64,000 nucleotides of DNA from Ganoderma boninense (lineage: Eukaryota > Basidiomycota > Agaricomycetes > Polyporales > Polyporaceae): the NCBI GenBank assembly GCA_002900995.3, contig CM035304.1, positions 5,906,134-5,970,133 on the forward strand, written 5' to 3'. The position numbers were made by a program, and so were the translations under genes. This document shows positions 10,999 through 21,273 of the stretch, piece after piece; the first letter of the stretch is position 1; every line of letters starts with the position of its first letter. Under the pieces are notes generated by a model, which ran no database searches, was not told the origin of the DNA, and worked only from the letters and a program-made list of their open reading frames with translations.

Positions 10999-12511
10999 GT
11001 CGCAAGCGAACTGTAGATAGACGTAGCAGGGCACAACCGCGCTGGTCGACGGGGGAGGTGGGTCACCTGGTAGCGAACGGTCTGCCACCATAAAAGGCGG
11101 CACGAGTACAGTCCAGTCCTAGAGAGAAGCGTGGACCATGTGGCAGCAAGAGCCACGATCTCCAACTGGGAAGCAAAGCCTCATGACAAGATGGCCAAGT
11201 CAAGGCTTCTGCGGGCTCGGTTGCAGGTGCGCACAGAGCCAGTTGAAACCGATTTTGACCGCCAGAAGTCCCCCCAAACACATGAGGCAGTTTTCCGGAG
11301 ACAGCAGATTCGCGGTCGAAGGGGCTTCATTGAGGGGTGTTGCTGTGTTTGCAAGGACGGTAGCCTGTGAGACCTGCTTGATGCCTCCCTGTAAACTTCG
11401 AGTACCACGCACGCCATTTTATTTTAAGTGGTCAAGCTTGCTTTCATGCATCCCACTGCTATCAGCGCGCCAAAATGGAATTAATTCTCATGTCAGGCAG
11501 CCTGTGGTCGTCGTTCGTCGGGCTAGACACCTCCGACAGCGCATGGGAACACCGTGGGTCTGACTTGGTCCATGAACGGCAACCACCGACACTGTCAGCG
11601 AATTTGGTCTGGGCACATGTGAGTAAGGAACTCGCGACATACCTGAGTTAGTCTTGGCAGTGGAGTTGAGGCCGGGACCATCTGAAGATCGTCAAAGGAA
11701 GGAATGGAAGAAAGCTAAAAACTTCAATTCTTTATCTTCATGAGACATATGCTGATGTGCCCTACATTTTCCAGCCAGACAATACACCTCGACTCCGTGA
11801 TACCAGCACTGGCGAGCGTAGACGAAGGACGAAGTCCACGTTGACGTGCATACGTATATGCGCCTCTACGCATGGTTATCAGGTGGCAGGAGCGCTACAG
11901 CGGGCCCAACAGGGATAAAGACGATTTGGAGCAGGGGTATAGCAGGATGGACGTACATGGAATACGAGACGGTAGGGAGACGATCCGTATCAAGGGCCAC
12001 TGCATCAAGTTGCAGCGGCCATTTGCTGGTGGCACGCGGGCCTTAATCAGTCGAGACCGTGCCAAAGCATACCTCATACGAAGGAGAGACTTCCGCGCAT
12101 ATGTGGACTTGTACACATATCTCAGGTTTCTCGGCTTGCGCGGGGGGGGGCTCGAGTTTGAATCAGATAGCATGCCATCGAGTCGGTGGGTGAGATGCTT
12201 CGTGCAGGGTCGGCAAGCACAGAGGCTTCAGGCGCATAGGAGAAGAGGAATGAGATGAGTACGCTGAATGATCCTGCACGCCAGGCGTTGATGGAACTGG
12301 GATGTTATCGTGGCAGACGCAAGCTGGAGTGAGAGGAGCAAGGGAGGAGGAAAGAGCGCTCGGATGCGAGTCCTCTGGCGTGGTAAAGCGGGCCGAGGTT
12401 CCTCAAGCGCCCCAAAGTCGGAGCCCCCCGGGGCCAGGCCCGAGACCCAACACTGCCATTCGGCCGAGTCATGATCCCCGTCGTCGCCACTGCACATCAC
12501 ATTCATTCAAC
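10999..12511. other. Intergenic region between divergent genes
   Basis: About 1.5 kb between J1 (minus) and the deaminase-like gene (plus). No conserved coding pattern, repeat family or RNA was recognised; it should contain both promoters. Confidence 0.5.
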
Positions 12512-12536
12512 ATGGTTGACCCAGATCTTACCAATC

Positions 12537-12539
12537 TTA
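12537..12539. repeat. Target-site duplication, left (TTA)
   Basis: TTA immediately precedes the left inverted repeat and recurs at 15685-15687. A 3-base TTA/TAA duplication is the hallmark of PIF/Harbinger insertion. Confidence 0.9.
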
Positions 12540-12560
12540 GGCCCCGTTCGGTACGTCGGA
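12540..12560 (+). repeat. Left terminal inverted repeat of the Harbinger element
   Basis: Twenty-one bases beginning GGCCCCGTTCGG; the reverse complement of 15664-15684 differs only at position 13 (T here, C there). Confidence 0.92.
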
Positions 12561-12563
12561 TAA

Positions 12564-12643
12564 GAGTAGGATAGGGTTGGATTAGCTGAAAAAGCGCCGG
12601 CGTCGCTAGCCCGGTGGCGCAGAATACGGCTGAGTAGGATAGG
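12564..12643 (+). repeat. Subterminal direct repeat GAGTAGGATAGG, two copies
   Basis: The 12-base word occurs at 12564-12575 and 12632-12643, just inside the left end. Such subterminal repeats are commonly binding sites for Harbinger-encoded proteins; a related ACTAGGGTTACC lies just inside the right end when read inward. Confidence 0.6.
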
Positions 12644-12753
12644 ATTGTGGTCGAGCAACAGACTGTCCGTCACCACCGTTGTCACGTCCGAGCCCCGCCT
12701 TACGTGGCGCCCAATAGTACAGTAGCATCCCGCATCCCTTGTCACTGTATTCG

Positions 12754-14213
12754 ATGCCCTCCCTTCATACCCGGGCTGCTCTCGAGCGTGCACAACGCTA
12801 CCGCCTACTACGTGACCGGCGTAGACGAGTCCTCGCTGGTATTACTGCTCTTGCCGTATCGGCTTGTGCAATTCACCTCGCTGGTCCCATCCTACTTCGC
12901 CAACCGCAAAGCACCTCGATTCTGACGGGAAGCCTATACCTACAAGAGCTTTGCAGTGGCAATCCTCAAACATTTTACGATGTCCTTGGAATGTCACAGC
13001 CTATCTTTTGGAACCTTCACTCCGAACTTGTGACCTATGGTGGCCTTTGTACTACGCGTTCAGTATCAGCTGCGGAGAAGCTTGCAACATTTTTATACCA
13101 GTGCCGAACCGGGGTTTCTATCCGGGCACTCAAGAATCGGTGGCAACATAGTGCCGATACAATCAGCCGGTATGTTACTTGTATTGAACTCATATCCATC
13201 ATTCCGGGCTTCATGTGTACTACATTCAATATTAGCAACTTTCACCAAGTCCTTGAGGCAATTGTGTCTCCCGGTTTCTACAGAAGACATGTCTATCTCC
13301 CACCCGACGAGTGCCCCCCCGAGATCCGAGAAAATCCCAAACTCTATCCCTACTTTGAGGATGTGCGTGCCACTGTCGACGGCTCCTTATTTGCAGGCCA
13401 CTTCCGCGCCAATGTGCATGCAAGGTACCGCTGCCGTAAAGGTGCGATAAATATCATCGGGCTTGGTACAGCTTCACTGAACTCAGTGCATATATAGGTT
13501 TCTTGGCACAAAATGTCCTTGTCTGTGCAACATTTGACATGCGGTTCTGCTATGTCTTGGCTGGCTGGGAAGGGAGTGCGGCAGATGGACGAGTGTGGGA
13601 TGATGCATGGCGGAGTGATCTCCGCATACCTGATGGGCGATACTACTTGGGTGATGCAGGATTTCCATCCTGTGATGCATTGCTGGTTCCATATCGAGGT
13701 GTACGGTATCATCTGAAAGAGTGGGCATTGGGAAGTCAACGGTGCGTATGCTCCAATATTAGGTGTATTTTGAGGCAAGCTTTGATCGGAAAATGTTATA
13801 GGCCACAGAATTGCAAAGAACTCTTCAATTTACGACATGCTACTGCACGCAATGTTGTCGAGCGCATCCTAGGTACCTCAAAGCGGGAGTTTCCACTTAT
13901 GATACGGGCCCCAGAATACAGCGCACCAACACAAGCAAAACTCGTCTGTGCAACATTTTGCATGTTCAACTTCATTCGACCACGAGGCGGTGCAACAGAG
14001 GACAGGCAGGGTGCTCAGCGGTTTCACACGGTTGAAGGTGTCGAGGTTGAGGTCGGGGATGGTGGCGAGGTACCCATTGTGCCAGGAAGCCTTGGGGGAC
14101 ATGTCAGTGAGCAAGAGAAGGACCGCGCTGACGCTCGACGTGATCGCATTGCAAAGGCGATGTGGGAGGACTATGTAGCATACATGGCAGACGAGTTCCC
14201 AATCAGGTTGTAG
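12754..14213 (+). CDS. Harbinger transposase (DDE superfamily endonuclease)
   Basis: The enzyme cuts and joins the transposon ends. Exons: 12754-13169, 13236-13441, 13498-13741, 13802-14213, giving 425 residues, close to the usual size. The N-terminal part (SRYFHQ-like region, here ISRNFHQVLEA) is the typical HTH-containing segment. The DDE catalytic core is intact: first Asp in RATVDGSLF, second Asp in YYLGDAGFP, and the Glu in NVVERILGTSKREFP. The start is ATG 12754, the first ATG in frame after the left repeat. A short charged tail (EVEVGDGGEV onward) follows. It ends about 40 bases before the 3' end of the convergent Myb-like gene. HARBI1 and plant PIF transposases are the named relatives. 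Confidence 0.92.
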
Positions 14214-14251
14214 ATTCTTGCAAGTTCAGGTTACATCAGCAATAACAATAT

Positions 14252-15330
14252 CTAGACAGTCGGCACCTCATCCAGCTCCGCCTGCAAGTACCCGGCACGA
14301 AGCTCATCATGACCAGCAAGGGCCATGTACGCATCAGCCACAGCGGTGTTCTTGCGGATGTGCTTGATCAACTTCACCTTACGACGAGGAGTCAGACCCA
14401 CACCTGCATCAACAGCAAGCGCGGCAACTGCTTCCATGCGTCGCTTCGGAGAGGACGGGGAGTCAGAAGGGGTATTGACGGGCTCGACCAGAGCATCCTT
14501 GATGTCACCAACGGCGCGCGTCAGCTGATCAAGACTATCAGCGGCGGTGGCTTTGCCGTTGCGCTTGCGTGCACGTTGACTTGGAGATGTGCCAGAGGTA
14601 GGTGACGTGGCGCGCTTGCGAGAGGGGGGTGCCGGTGACGCAGACGGGGAGCGTGATTCACGCTACGCAAAGTACAAAGTGGAAGTTGGATGTTGGAATG
14701 CTGTCCCAAGATATAACGCATTCAAACTCACCAAGGCACCCTCCAAGTCCAGTTCCTTCTCACCACCACGGCCGTCGTCCTCACCGGGGTGATAAGCGCC
14801 CTCTCCAGTGGCAGCTGTGCCGTCCACGAGCGAACAGATGTCGTCGTAGAGCGGGAATGGGGTCTTCTGCCATTTTTTGGCCTCGGGATGAGCCTACAAA
14901 ACATGTTGAAATCAATGAAGACCAAGCATCAGGCTGAAACCAAACATACATCAATGTACTTCTTCCAGACATCCACCGGCGCCGTGACGAGATGTTTGCC
15001 TTCATCCCAGCCGAAGCCGGAGTTTCCACGGAGACTCTTCACGATAAGAAACTCCCTCTTGAGCTAGAACAGAGTCAGGAATGAAGGATGTACAATAACA
15101 GAGCCACAAATTGCACATACCGTGAGGAATCTGTCCTGGACACTCTGCTGACCCTTCGCCTTCCCTCCAGAGACCTGCTCACTCCCAACCAGCGCATTCG
15201 CCACAGCCACGTAAGCCTGCTTCTTGAAACCATTTTCCGATTGATTCCCACAGCGAGCCTGTGCAAGAAGAGTAGTGACAAGGGTGCGATCATCCTGGGA
15301 GGAATACCGGGCGCGCTGAGCCTGAGCCAT
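14252..15330 (-). CDS. Harbinger Myb/SANT-like DNA-binding protein
   Basis: Harbinger elements encode this second protein, which binds the element ends and helps bring the transposase to the nucleus. Exons on the minus strand: 15330-15121, 15063-14950, 14893-14732, 14662-14252, all phase 0, giving 298 residues. The N-terminal Myb/SANT-like domain runs from WS/YSSQDDRTLVTTLLAQ through KREFLIVKSLRGNSGFGWD and VDVWKKYIDAHPEAKKWQ to FPLYDDICSLV, the familiar trihelix pattern of fungal and plant homologues. A basic Ser/Pro-rich linker (SRKRATSPTSG, QRARKRNGK) likely carries nuclear localisation signals, and a helical C-terminus (ALAVDAGVGLTPRRKVKLIKHI) follows. The frame is unbroken. Start ATG 15330 is the nearest to the domain. 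Confidence 0.87.
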
Positions 15331-15663
15331 TGCGACTCGGAGAGAAGTGGGGTGAGAGGAACGTGTTGAACCAGGGAGTGGCAAGCGGGCAAGCTCAGAA
15401 ATAGCGGTAGGAACAAGGGCGGAATAACCATGATCTATTGAAGCAGGACAAGAGATTGGCTATCACTGTGGTGGATGACAGCGGGAGGTCGCTCGTTGCC
15501 CGTCCGCCATCAATGACAAAGCAGGTCACACTAGTGGTCACATGTGACTACCCAGCCTTCAATCCAAGCGCCAAGATACCGACTATCCCTCCGGTTTAGG
15601 GCCTCGCCCCTTGTCTGAGGTCTCTCGACGACGGACTAATTTTCGCAGGTAACCCTAGTCCTG

Positions 15664-15687
15664 TCCGACGTGCCGAACGGGGCCTTA
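15664..15687 (-). repeat. Right terminal inverted repeat plus TTA duplication
   Basis: Bases 15664-15684 form the right inverted repeat; 15685-15687 is the second TTA. From 15688 the deaminase-like reading frame resumes in register with 12539. Confidence 0.92.
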
Positions 15688-17899
15688 CTGGCGATATTAG
15701 AGCTCTTTCCACCTTGCTAAATGTAGCTGACCATTACTGGTGGCCCGGGCCCTCGGAGGGCATGGACTCAACTTCCTTCTCTCATATCTCGACATTGTTA
15801 AGCTTCGCCACCGACCTCCCTGTTGCAGTCACCGGGATCATCACTAGAGAACAAGTAAACATCACAATCGTCCAACCCATGAGGAGACAAGACTGCCCGA
15901 GTCAGCAGCAGCCGGAGCCCAACCAGGACCTTCAACTTGTCGAATCTCTGTCAGTCAGGCCAAGCACGCGGTCCTTGCTGGAAATTATTGAAAAGTGAGC
16001 CTTTGATTCGATCCGATTACCACTTTGGATTACTAATCTCACTTGAAAAAATGCGTCTGGAACAGGAGGCCACAGGACCTCGAAGGCTACACTCGCGACC
16101 TCATCGATTTGCTTCGCATCGTTCAGTCTGGGGAGATCCAAGCTGCAAGTGTGGGCCCCTCTTTCTTTTACGATCGCATGGGACCGGCGTTCTGAACACT
16201 TCAATTTTCTACAGATTATTCAATGGGTGATCTACCGCGGGTGGTCAAAACTCCACGCGCTGTTCAAGGAGAGCGAAACTGATTTCAAGGATTTGTTCGG
16301 CCTCATGGAGGCTTGGTCCCCAGGTTGCAATGATCCCATCTCAGAGCGAGTGATCAATCTGCCCCTTGCGCCGTTTATCTATTCCAAGTACCCTGATTTG
16401 ACGGTGAATCTTACCGACCATGCCGCAGAGTTCCTCCTGAACAAGGCAACCGCCCCAACGTTGATCAAGACCATAGCAGGAATATTCATAAATATACGAC
16501 AGACTCTCGCGGACCCTAATGGCAAAACCTCGGAGGCGGCAGTCTCCCTTGTTAATCCGTGCATATGGCTCGACTACGTCCTCTCGAATAGATACGTGCA
16601 GGCTGTGATAACTGAATCGTCACTGTGGTACGCGCTCATTCCGAACTGCCGAGAAAGTACAGCAACATCTTGTTCACCTTATTTATCACATCTTCTCTGA
16701 CGCATTTCCTCCACGACACAGGGCTTAGTGTGCACGAGGAGTCCGATCGTAGGTCCTCCACTCCCTCTTCGCAGCGCACCTCGTTCTCATGTTGTATACG
16801 ATGCGTTTTAGGATGGGAGCCTCCTCCAGGACACACTTTCAGAAGGAATAACAACTACGTGCTGCGCTACCTGCGTCGGCTGGTCACCTGCGCAACCTCT
16901 GTGTTTCGGCTGACCCGTTCGAAAGCCCTCCCTCTCTTCGCCACCGCGACCGCGACCATCGTCTCTCTACCTGCACCTTCATATAATGCGGAGTCGGAAC
17001 GCGACAAAATTATGCAGGCGATCATCGAAGAGATTAGCACACGATACGTGCGGAGACCTGCTGGCTTTCACCAGGCGGCCTCGGCGTGGATCAGGGAGCT
17101 CGCAGATTTGGCCACTGTTGATGAACAGAACCATGGCTCCGTCTCTTGTCGCCTTCATGCGGAGGCCTGTTTCGCCGCGCTGGCATGCGAAGCAAAATCG
17201 CATCGCAACGACGGAGACGCGAGCGACTTGAAATATGGGCCAGCGCTCTCAGACTCAGACTCGGTGCGCAACGCCTCTGTTTGCCGAGTGTCCGCCCTCA
17301 GCTTTCCTCCGACTAACGACTCCATTCCAGAGCCTTGCGAGTATGCCTATCGGCACAAGCGGGAAATGCTGTGCGCTCTGTCACAGACTGATGCAGGCTC
17401 TGAACGCACACTTTTATGCGTCGCGCCGTGGAGATCCGGACGGCGCACTCTGTGAGTGACATGATGATCTTGCGTAGTTGTGCATTTATTTGTGGACGTG
17501 GTAGCTGACCTCCCTCTCCTCTTTCTCTCTCCCCTACGACAGCGTTTCCTTACATACCAACCCATGGGAAGATACTGCCATGGGATCCCCCACAGTTCGG
17601 CATCCCCAGGGCTGTCCTGACGCAGCTGCGCAACGAGCTCTGGGCAAAGATGGTCGAGGCGACCTTTCACGGAGCAACAGAACGCGCTAGGAAGGCTGAG
17701 TATAACTCACGTCCGAAAGAGCGAGAACCGCAGGAGGACTTCCTGGGGATTCAAGGGAGAATTTTCATGCAAGCAGATTTTGACTCGGAGTTGTAGTTCA
17801 TTACAACAGACACTTGATGTTTGTCAATTTTTGCGGAATTGGTAGTGCAATGCTTTGCGTGTGCTAGGTTCGCAAAGTTAAGAACAAACAGGAATCAAT

Positions 17900-18090
17900 C
17901 TAGTACACATAGGAAGTCAACGCATACGGGGTCTTCCTCGCCCACACGGCCCACTCTGCCCGAAACTTCTCTCTCAGCACCGCGTCCTCGACCCGGGCCT
18001 GGCGCATCATCGCAACCACGCTAATTCAGGCAATGGCCGCTTCCAACAGCGTCATGCACGCCGCAGCCTACGGTGTCTGCAGCGACAGAC
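17900..18090 (-). pseudogene. Relic of the last ICMT exon
   Basis: Read on the minus strand, this stretch aligns base by base with the end of the ICMT gene at 2170-2351. It ends VEDAVLREKFRAEWAVWARKTPY...YVY before a TAG, against AEDAVLREEFGAEWDAWAKTTPH...YVY in the intact gene. Upstream it keeps CTGCAGACACCG and ATGACGCTGT words of the parent but with a TAG where the parent has Trp and a TGA further on. No earlier ICMT exons are seen. It sits 200 bases downstream of oxygenase A on the same strand, the same order as the relic oxygenase and the live ICMT at the left end. Confidence 0.8.
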
Positions 18091-18297
18091 CGAAAGGTGT
18101 ATCTGCGCAACGCACGACTGTCGACCGACTGAAGGGGTGAAAGCATTTCCTGGCTGGCGAGAAAAGGCAGAAGAAAAGAATCGAATCGCGGTGGTGACGC
18201 GAGCCACCACATGCGTCTTACAAAGACAATCTTTCCGGAAACGAGAACGACGCATCACAGCGCAAGTGGGTTCGGGGGCAACGTCTCATCGATGCAG

Positions 18298-19747
18298 CTA
18301 GTTGTAGTGCTTGACCACAACGCCGTTGATCACCTCCTCCTCGACGTTATCCCTCCGCCTCAGCTCCGTCTGGCCATACGCACTCGTCCGCGCCCGCCGC
18401 CACTCCTCCGTCGTCGGCGCGTCCTCGTCCGCGAACCGCCGCACGATCCCCGCTTTCTGCAGCACCGGGCTCTCCGCGAACGGACGGAGCACGACGTCGT
18501 CGTCCGCCATCGCGAAGTAGAACGCGCCAACACGCGTGTGGCCGCGCTGGTCCGCGGGCGGCTGCACGACGCGGTGGATCGTCGCCTTGTAGAAGCCCCC
18601 GGAGAGGAACTCCATGCCGTCGCCGGCGTTGACGACGAGCGCGTTCGGGATGTGCTTGACGAAGCGCCAGACGCCGTCCGGGGAGAGGATCTGGAGCGCG
18701 GTGACGGGCTGCGACCAGAGGATGGTGATGGTGCCGAAGTCGGTGTGGCCCTTCAGCCAGACGTTGGACGTCTTGCGCTCTTCCTCGGGGGTGCGGGGAT
18801 AGCTGTCAGCCAGCCATCGTCAGAGTCTGGATGTCGGTCTGTATAGGGAGGACAGAGACTACGCACTACTTCATGTATCTCACTGTGTGCGCATGCGGGG
18901 TGAGGGAAGGTGAGGATATGAAGACACTTCGCAGGCAGAGACACTAACCGTAGGTCTCGCCCTTGGCATCGAAACCGTGGATGTTCGTGAATGCGTCCTC
19001 TGGAAGCTCTAGCCCGAGCGCAAGTAGACGGAGTACAGGGAAGAGCACGTTGAAGTGATTGTGCTCCGCAAACGCGCGGATTTCAGGCAAGACGGCCTGC
19101 AGTACTTTGGGGTGTTGCTGATGGTCGTATATCGAACGATGCACTTGCGAAATCTGAGTCAGATAGCACGAATGGCGAAGACCTTTGCCTGAGACCCACA
19201 ATTGTAGTGTTCCAGCTGGTCCCGTACGCCATTGTCGATGTGCTGCGATGTGGCGCAGCGTGAACAACACGCTCGTTACGAGCTGCATCGCTGAGCTCAC
19301 CCAGTAGTTCCGCAACTTGTATCCTCGATACGACCCCGTCTTCTTGATGTCGCCCGCGAACTGCTTCTTCTCATCCTCGGGGACATGCTCGAATGGGACG
19401 TTCGCAATGTCGAAGACGCGCTCATTCTAACAGCAACTGTCACAGCTCATAAAATCGCCGGTGTCTTTGAATGAACCCACCTGTGCCTCTGTCCACCCGT
19501 GATTAACAAGGTACAAGAATCCGTGGGTGCGCATCGCATCCCGAACCTGGGGAGCGAGCGCGGCACGCCCTTCTGGCGTGCTCGCCTTCGCCAGATCGAT
19601 TACGGGGAGGTCGGCCCATTCCACTGAGGCAAATGTGGTGATTAGTAGACGATGACGGATATTAGATGCACAGATGAACGCACCGGCTTCCTGAGTCGGG
19701 TTGGCAGGGACGTAGCGAGGGACGGGGGGCAAGGTCGCGCTGGGCAT
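18298..19747 (-). CDS. 2OG-Fe(II) oxygenase, copy A
   Basis: A non-heme iron dioxygenase of the isopenicillin N synthase-like superfamily, expected to oxidise a small molecule using 2-oxoglutarate and O2 in the cytosol; the substrate is unknown. Exons: 19747-19684, 19623-19481, 19426-19301, 19242-19200, 19143-18949, 18882-18867, 18802-18298, in total 363 residues. The N-terminal DIOX_N block is VEWADLPVIDLAKASTPEGR to DAMRTHGFLYLVNHG. The iron site is HTD in WLKGHTDFGTITILW and the distal His in FYKATIHRVVQPPADQRG, both intact. Exon 6 is only 16 bases. Compared with copy C it has lost three introns (LR/LLAL, HT/DF and NALV/VNAG junctions are continuous). A TATATAT at 19845-19851 lies about 100 bases upstream. 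A dead ICMT fragment lies just downstream. Confidence 0.88.
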
Positions 19748-19844
19748 GACGAGTGTCAAAGTTCGCTGGCCGTCGCGCAAGGTCTCTCAAGGATGGGAAG
19801 GAGTGCGAAGGTTCGGAAGAAGCGTCCTCGACGCTCCCAAGAGA

Positions 19845-19851
19845 TATATAT
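19845..19851 (-). promoter_or_regulatory. TATA-like element upstream of oxygenase A
   Basis: TATATAT lies about 100 bases before the ATG at 19747 on the minus strand, a plausible core promoter position. Confidence 0.45.
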
Positions 19852-20097
19852 GGTCTCCCAACTCCCGTCTTGGCTGGTGGGTGCGAGCACGTCACGCAAT
19901 CCGATGTCGCCATCGCGAAAACCATTCCCGACGAACGGCAGCCCGGCAATAACCCGAGAAAAGGCGTTGAATTGCAGCAACTCGTCTAGTACCTTGCACC
20001 ATGCAATGAGAAACAATGAGTCGAGATTCGCGGGGGGAATTCACGCATGCTGGCGATGTGCGTCAGAGCAAAACGATAGACTCGCGCAAGCCCCCAT

Positions 20098-21273
20098 CTA
20101 GTTGTAGTACCGCACGACGAGCCCGTTTACGACCTGCTCCTCCAGCACATCGTCCTTACGCTGCAGCTGAGACAGCCCACACGCCATCGTGCGCGCGACG
20201 CGCTGCGGGACGGGATTCTGCGCGAACGGCACGAGGCGCACGTCGTGTTTGGGATACCCGGAGTCGTACAGCCGAGGCGCGTGTGCCCGCGCTGGTCTGC
20301 GAGAGGATGGAAGACGCGGTGGACCGCCGCCTTGTAGTAGCCGCCGGAGAGCATCTCCAGCGTGTCGCCGGCATTGAGGATCTGGATGGTATGCGATTGG
20401 TTATCGAATCTCGTGCAAAGAGGGTAAGGGTGAGAGCGAACGTACGATGGAGTTGAGGATATGCTCGACGTAACGCCACTTCCCGTCTAGGCCCAGCGTC
20501 AGCAACCTGTACACAGATCAGACGAGCCTGGCGTCTGAATGCAAGACGATATACCTCAGTACGGGCTGCAGGACATTGTAGAAGTCATGCTTAGAGAACG
20601 CCCATAGCTCTGGCAAGAAAGGCTGTAGCACTTCGGCATGTTGCTGATGGGAGATATGCCGGTGCACTGAGGCTGAGGTCAGTGTCCGTCCCGCACACGG
20701 ATGTCCCAACTCACTGTTGTAATGCTCAATCTAGTCGCGGACGCCGTTATGAATCGTCTAACATATGTATGACACGTTAATTAGCGCGAGGGGCTCTCAG
20801 TCGAATGTACATGGCTTACCCAAAACTCTCGCAGCTTGTAAACCCATCCATGAGCCCTCCTGCTTGATCTTGCAATCGAAGCTCTTCTGCTCCCTTCAGA
20901 CTCGGAGACTTGAGCGAAAGGGACATCTGCGATATCCGCCATGCGCTCATTCTGGACTCGAGGGAGTCAACCCGCCTATACCCGATTGGTTTGATCCCAA
21001 CGGCAATATGCTTACCTCGGCTTCGGTCAGGCCGTGGTTCACGATGAACATGAACCCATGGGTCCTCATAACATCTCGCACTGCGGGAGCCAGCTCTCTG
21101 CGCCCTTCGGACGTCTTGGCCTTCGAGATATCGATGACCGGTAAGTCTGCCCAATCCACTTCATGCGGACGGTGAGCAGACGGAGATGTCGTGATGAGGA
21201 CGGACTCACGGTCTTCCCGTATCACTGGCGCGGGCTCGTATTGCGGGAATGATGGTATTGTCGCTTCAGGCAT
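20098..21273 (-). pseudogene. 2OG-Fe(II) oxygenase, copy B, internally deleted
   Basis: The first exons are recognisable (start MPEATIPSFPQYEPAPVIRED, then VDWADLPVIDISKAKTSEGR to DVMRTHGFMFIVNHG). The third exon (NERMADIADVPFAQVSE) slips out of frame before YKLREFW. The later segment runs ELWAFSKHDFYNVLQPVLRLLTLGL and then jumps straight to DGKWRYVEHILNS: a deletion has removed the acidic loop, the 16-base microexon and the whole HxD iron-binding block. The C-terminal part (GDTLEMLSGGYYKAAVHRVFHP) also shifts frame after HTRL. Without the first iron ligands no enzyme activity is possible. It lies between copy A and the BTB1 gene. Confidence 0.87.

Larger units (their letters stand above)
12540..15684. 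mobile_element. Complete PIF/Harbinger DNA transposon
   Basis: A 3145-base element with 21-base terminal inverted repeats at 12540-12560 and 15664-15684 (20 of 21 positions match; position 13 differs), starting GGCCCCGTTCGG, flanked by TTA duplications. It carries the two genes expected of the superfamily: a DDE transposase on the plus strand (12754-14213) and a Myb/SANT-like protein on the minus strand (15330-14252), arranged tail to tail with about 40 bases between. Both reading frames are open and the catalytic residues are present, so it may still be active. It sits inside the first coding exon of the deaminase-like gene. Confidence 0.93.
12512..17796 (+). pseudogene. Deaminase-like protein gene (OTT_1508 type) split by a Harbinger insertion
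   Basis: Exons outside the transposon: 12512-12539, 15688-15994, 16066-16150, 16215-16627, 16729-16748, 16812-17263, 17331-17451, 17543-17796. Without the element and one TTA copy they sum to 1680 bases, an uninterrupted 559-residue frame. The C-terminal half has the zinc-site signature of the cytidine-deaminase fold: HAEA at about residue 400 and CALC at about 449-452 within GTSGKCCALCHRL, then THGKILPWDPP near the end, as in fungal proteins with the OTT_1508-like deaminase domain (PF14441). The N-terminal half (WEPPPGHTFRRNN and upstream) is typical of the same fungal proteins. Substrate and role are unknown. The transposon (12540-15684) sits after the first base of codon 10, so the normal product cannot be made unless the element is spliced out. 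Nothing else in the gene is broken, so the insertion looks recent. Confidence 0.78.
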
